Part shown: positions 61,640-64,000 of the stretch, one piece after another
Layout: every line of letters begins with the position of its first letter
How positions within the stretch are numbered: the stretch's first letter is position 1
Assembly: GCF_019186805.1 (NCBI RefSeq)
Contig: NZ_CP066783.1
Span: forward strand, 921,501 to 985,500
DNA: 64,000 nt
Origin: Comamonas fluminis
GTDB lineage: Bacteria > Pseudomonadota > Gammaproteobacteria > Burkholderiales > Burkholderiaceae_C
Reading direction: 5' to 3'
Translations under genes and position numbers: made by a program
The notes under the pieces: model-generated
The model's input: the letters and a program-made list of their open reading frames with translations, nothing else
Database searches by the model: none
What the model was told of the DNA's origin: nothing

Positions 61640-62527
61640 ATGTCTGAGCGCTCCTATATCTCCGCTGCATCCGCCCGCCGCATCACGCTGGTTTCCGTCT
61701 CAGGCTTGTCTGATGCGCAGGCTGCAGGCTGGGCTCTGGTGCTGAGCCAGTCGCAAATGCCTGGTTGCAAAGCTGTGCTGTGCAGCCCCGTGAGGCCTGC
61801 CGATCTGCCAGATTCTGTTGAGCATGTGGCCATTGGGCCGCTGGACTATCAGGGCTACAGCTGGTTCATGCTGTTCATGCTGTGGCGCGTGGTGCACACC
61901 GAGTTTGCGCTGGTCGTGCAGGACGACGGCTGGGTGCTGGATGGCCGCCTGTGGCGTGATGAATGGCTGCAGTATGACTACCTTGGTGCACCGGTTCACC
62001 TGGCCCATGTTTCTGCCCCCGAAGGGGATTACTGGAGCCGGGGCTTTGGCTGGTGCAATGACTTGCCGCAGGGGCACCATGCAGTGCCTGTGCTCAACGG
62101 TGGTTTCAGCCTGCGCAGCCAGCGCCTGATGCGGGTGTTTGCCGACCACCCTCAGCTACGGGTGGAAGTGCCTGCGCCAGACCTTGTGGCCCCGCAGCCG
62201 CTGCAGTTTGCCTGGGGGCAGGATGCCTTGAATGAAGACGTGCAGCTCACAGGCATTCTGCGTGAGCGGCTGCAAGCGCTGGGCATGCGCTTTGCCCCGC
62301 TGGAGGTTGCCATCCACTTTGCCATTGAGTACGCAGGGCCGCTTCACAAGGGTGTAGATGCCCTGGGGCTGTTCGGTCACCATGCGCGAACCCGCAAGCT
62401 GGCAGGTCTGCAGCCTCTGGCCGTGCGCACCTCTTTGCCTCCCCAGGAAGTGGCCGCCATCTTTGGTGAAGCCGAGATGCTCAGAATGCTGGAGCAGCGC
62501 GGCTACCGCATTGACTACGCGGCCTGA
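61640..62527 (+). CDS. DUF5672-family protein (glycosyltransferase-like)
   Basis: This 295-residue soluble protein belongs to a family with a glycosyltransferase-like fold. It has 'YQGYSWFMLFMLWRVVHTEFALVVQDDGWVLDGRLW', in which 'VVQDDG' sits where a GT-A enzyme has its DxD metal site, then 'YDYLGAPVHLAH' and 'VLNGGFSLRSQRLM'. The donor and acceptor are unknown. Such proteins usually occur near surface-polysaccharide genes, but none are visible here. Confidence 0.8.
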   Translation: MSERSYISAASARRITLVSVSGLSDAQAAGWALVLSQSQMPGCKAVLCSPVRPADLPDSVEHVAIGPLDYQGYSWFMLFMLWRVVHTEFALVVQDDGWVLDGRLWRDEWLQYDYLGAPVHLAHVSAPEGDYWSRGFGWCNDLPQGHHAVPVLNGGFSLRSQRLMRVFADHPQLRVEVPAPDLVAPQPLQFAWGQDALNEDVQLTGILRERLQALGMRFAPLEVAIHFAIEYAGPLHKGVDALGLFGHHARTRKLAGLQPLAVRTSLPPQEVAAIFGEAEMLRMLEQRGYRIDYAA

Positions 62528-62533
62528 GCTGCT

Positions 62534-64000
62534 TCAAACCTTGGGCAAATCCTGGCGTGGCTGGCGCAGGCGGCTGGGTGCCAGTGCACCTGCCTGCTCC
62601 AGAATCGGATAGGCCACCGAGCACAGCAGAGAGTTGATGCGCTTCAAGTCGCTGATCATGTCGATATGCAGCGAACTGGTTTCGATGCTCGACACCGTGT
62701 GCTGCGACAGGCGCGCCAGATGGGTGGCGGAATAGGCCAGCTCCAGATCACGAAAGCGCGCTTTTTCCTCCAGCAGCTTTTGCGCCTCGCGCACATTGCC
62801 ATTGAGGAAGACGCTCATGGCCAGGCGCAAGTTGTCCAGCAGGTGCTGCGTCAGCTCGTGAATTTCCTGCATGCCAGCTTCAGAGAACTGACGCCCCTTC
62901 TTGATCTTCTTGTCTTCCAGATCCAGCAGCACGCGCTCGATGATGTCGCCGATCTGCTCCATATTGATGGTGAAGCTGATGATTTCCGTCCAGCGCTGAC
63001 CTTCGCGTTCGTCCAGTTCGGCGCGGGAAATCTTGGTCATGTAGTACTTGATGGCCGAATACAGATCGTCCACCGTGCCTTCCAGATGGCGCACCTCTTC
63101 GGACAGCTTGGCGTCATCGGTCTCGGCCACTTTCTGCAAGCCGATCAGCATGGACTCGATCACATCAGCCTGATGCAGCGACTCGCGCACAGCGCAACTG
63201 ATGGCCAGTGAGGGTGTGGATAGCGCAGAGGGGTCAAGGTGTCGCGGGCGCAGCAGCTTGGCAGCGCTTTCCTCTTCGGGTTTGGGCAGCAGTGTGGTCA
63301 CCCAGCGCGCCACGATCTGCGTCAGTCCAATAAAGCACAGGCTGTTGAAAATGTTGAAAGCCAGGTGGAACATGACCACGTTCTGGCCCGGGTCCTGCAG
63401 ATACGGCCGCACATAGTGCGACCACAGCCCGATGAAGGGCGCCACAATGGCCACGCCCATGACCTTGAACAGCAGGTTGCCGATGGTGACCTGTCGCTCT
63501 TCCACCGCAGACTTGGCCGTGGTGATGGCTGCCACCAGGCCGCTGCCCAGATTTGCACCCAAAGTCAGGCCCAGTGCCACATCCAGAGGAATGGCTCCCG
63601 AGCTGGCCATAGCTGCAATCAGCAGCACCACGGCCAGACTGGAATAGGCCACCACGGCCAGCACGGCGCCCAGCAGCAATTCCATGAACATATCGCTGCT
63701 GACCGAAGCCAGCAGGGTGCGCACGGCTTCTGCCTGCAGCAAAGGCTCGGTGGCCTCTACCACCAGGCGCAGCGCCAGCAGCATCAGCCCAAGGCCAATC
63801 AGCACGCGGCCAATACGCCCGGGCTTGGAGTCCTTGCGGGTGATGTAGAGCACCACGCCGATAAAGATGAACAGCGGCGATAGCCAGGAAAGATCGGTGG
63901 AGAAAAGCACGGCCATCATCGCCGTGCCCACATCGGCACCGCGCATCACGGCCAGTGCAGAGGGCAGGGTGATCAGACCCTGGCCCACAAAGGACGAGGT
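62534..64000 (-). CDS. Na+/phosphate cotransporter family protein, N terminus beyond the window
   Basis: This minus-strand gene continues past the right edge, so only the last 488 or so residues are present. The membrane half has the second Na/Pi repeat ('ALGLTLGANLGSGLVAAITT', preceded by 'YSSLAVVLLIAAMASSG'), and 'VMRGADVGTAMMAVL' from the first repeat is at the edge. From about residue 280 of the visible part the protein is cytoplasmic and helical, with PhoU-like segments. The family imports phosphate or exports it with sodium. It converges on the DUF5672 gene. Confidence 0.9.
   Translation of the reverse strand, partial: TSSFVGQGLITLPSALAVMRGADVGTAMMAVLFSTDLSWLSPLFIFIGVVLYITRKDSKPGRIGRVLIGLGLMLLALRLVVEATEPLLQAEAVRTLLASVSSDMFMELLLGAVLAVVAYSSLAVVLLIAAMASSGAIPLDVALGLTLGANLGSGLVAAITTAKSAVEERQVTIGNLLFKVMGVAIVAPFIGLWSHYVRPYLQDPGQNVVMFHLAFNIFNSLCFIGLTQIVARWVTTLLPKPEEESAAKLLRPRHLDPSALSTPSLAISCAVRESLHQADVIESMLIGLQKVAETDDAKLSEEVRHLEGTVDDLYSAIKYYMTKISRAELDEREGQRWTEIISFTINMEQIGDIIERVLLDLEDKKIKKGRQFSEAGMQEIHELTQHLLDNLRLAMSVFLNGNVREAQKLLEEKARFRDLELAYSATHLARLSQHTVSSIETSSLHIDMISDLKRINSLLCSVAYPILEQAGALAPSRLRQPRQDLPKV

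Overview
The window is about 64 kb of high-GC (roughly 60%) chromosome that I place in the betaproteobacterial family Comamonadaceae, most likely Comamonas or a close relative. The reasons are the protein content, the betaproteobacterial order lolB-ispE-tRNA-Gln-prs-rplY-pth, the PHP/YciO/site-2-protease/trpS neighbourhood, a tctBA uptake module, and a short interspersed repeat of the type common between genes in this family. I found no phage, insertion sequence, integron or CRISPR array. It reads as a core chromosomal segment carrying some accessory receptors and lipoproteins.

Layout. 1-5.9 kb: the end of a LysE-type exporter and a five-gene peptide/nickel-type ABC importer (permeases, two ATPases, binding protein) on the minus strand. 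6.2-12.4 kb: a 4Fe-4S ferredoxin, then pth, rplY, prs, tRNA-Gln, ispE, lolB and a TPR protein on the minus strand. 12.5-16.6 kb: mutM, a dynamin-like GTPase and mutY, with the GTPase lying between the two glycosylases of 8-oxoguanine repair. 16.7-24.3 kb: a nearly gapless minus-strand series nadK-recN-rapZ-creB-creC, then creD and a small coupled gene. An exact CreB-type operator (TTCAC-N6-TTCAC) lies in front of creD. 24.3-26.6 kb: hrcA, a tRNA with anticodon CAU, a histidine phosphatase and tRNA-Arg(ACG).

26.7-31.7 kb: a response regulator, a LysM/FecR-domain envelope protein and a CHASE2 sensor kinase, which form a probable envelope-sensing system. 31.7-37.0 kb: trpS with an unusual C-terminal extension, a site-2 protease, a membrane protein, a YciO/Sua5-type protein and a PHP phosphoesterase; a chemoreceptor gene on the opposite strand interrupts this cluster. 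37.2-42.9 kb: two paralogous chemoreceptors ending in NWETF-like CheR/CheB tethers, flanking a three-lipoprotein operon (CsgG-like, DUF4810, DUF799). 43-48.7 kb: a DUF4274 protein, recJ, a phosphoglycerate-mutase-like protein, and a single-permease Lol system (lolC/F and lolD). 48.8-53.2 kb: a BdlA-like PAS-PAS chemoreceptor, a TatD nuclease, a deoxyinosine glycosylase, a spermidine-synthase-like protein and a FlxA-like protein. 53.3-64 kb: a solitary GspE/PilB ATPase, tctBA, a DUF3422 protein, an SDR lacking the usual catalytic pair, an EamA transporter, a NUDIX hydrolase, a DUF5672 protein and a Na/Pi cotransporter cut by the window end.

Themes. DNA repair is dense (mutM, mutY, recN, recJ, deoxyinosine glycosylase). 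There are four chemoreceptors but no che genes, and two complete two-component systems. Two families of short intergenic repeats sit at gene ends. One copy supplies the last codons and stop of the BdlA-like receptor, and another contains the recJ stop codon. The most interesting items are the CreB operator with its unusual operon context, the CHASE2/FecR/regulator module, the lipoprotein trio between the two receptors, and the repeats used as coding ends. I did not find a clearly unprecedented system.
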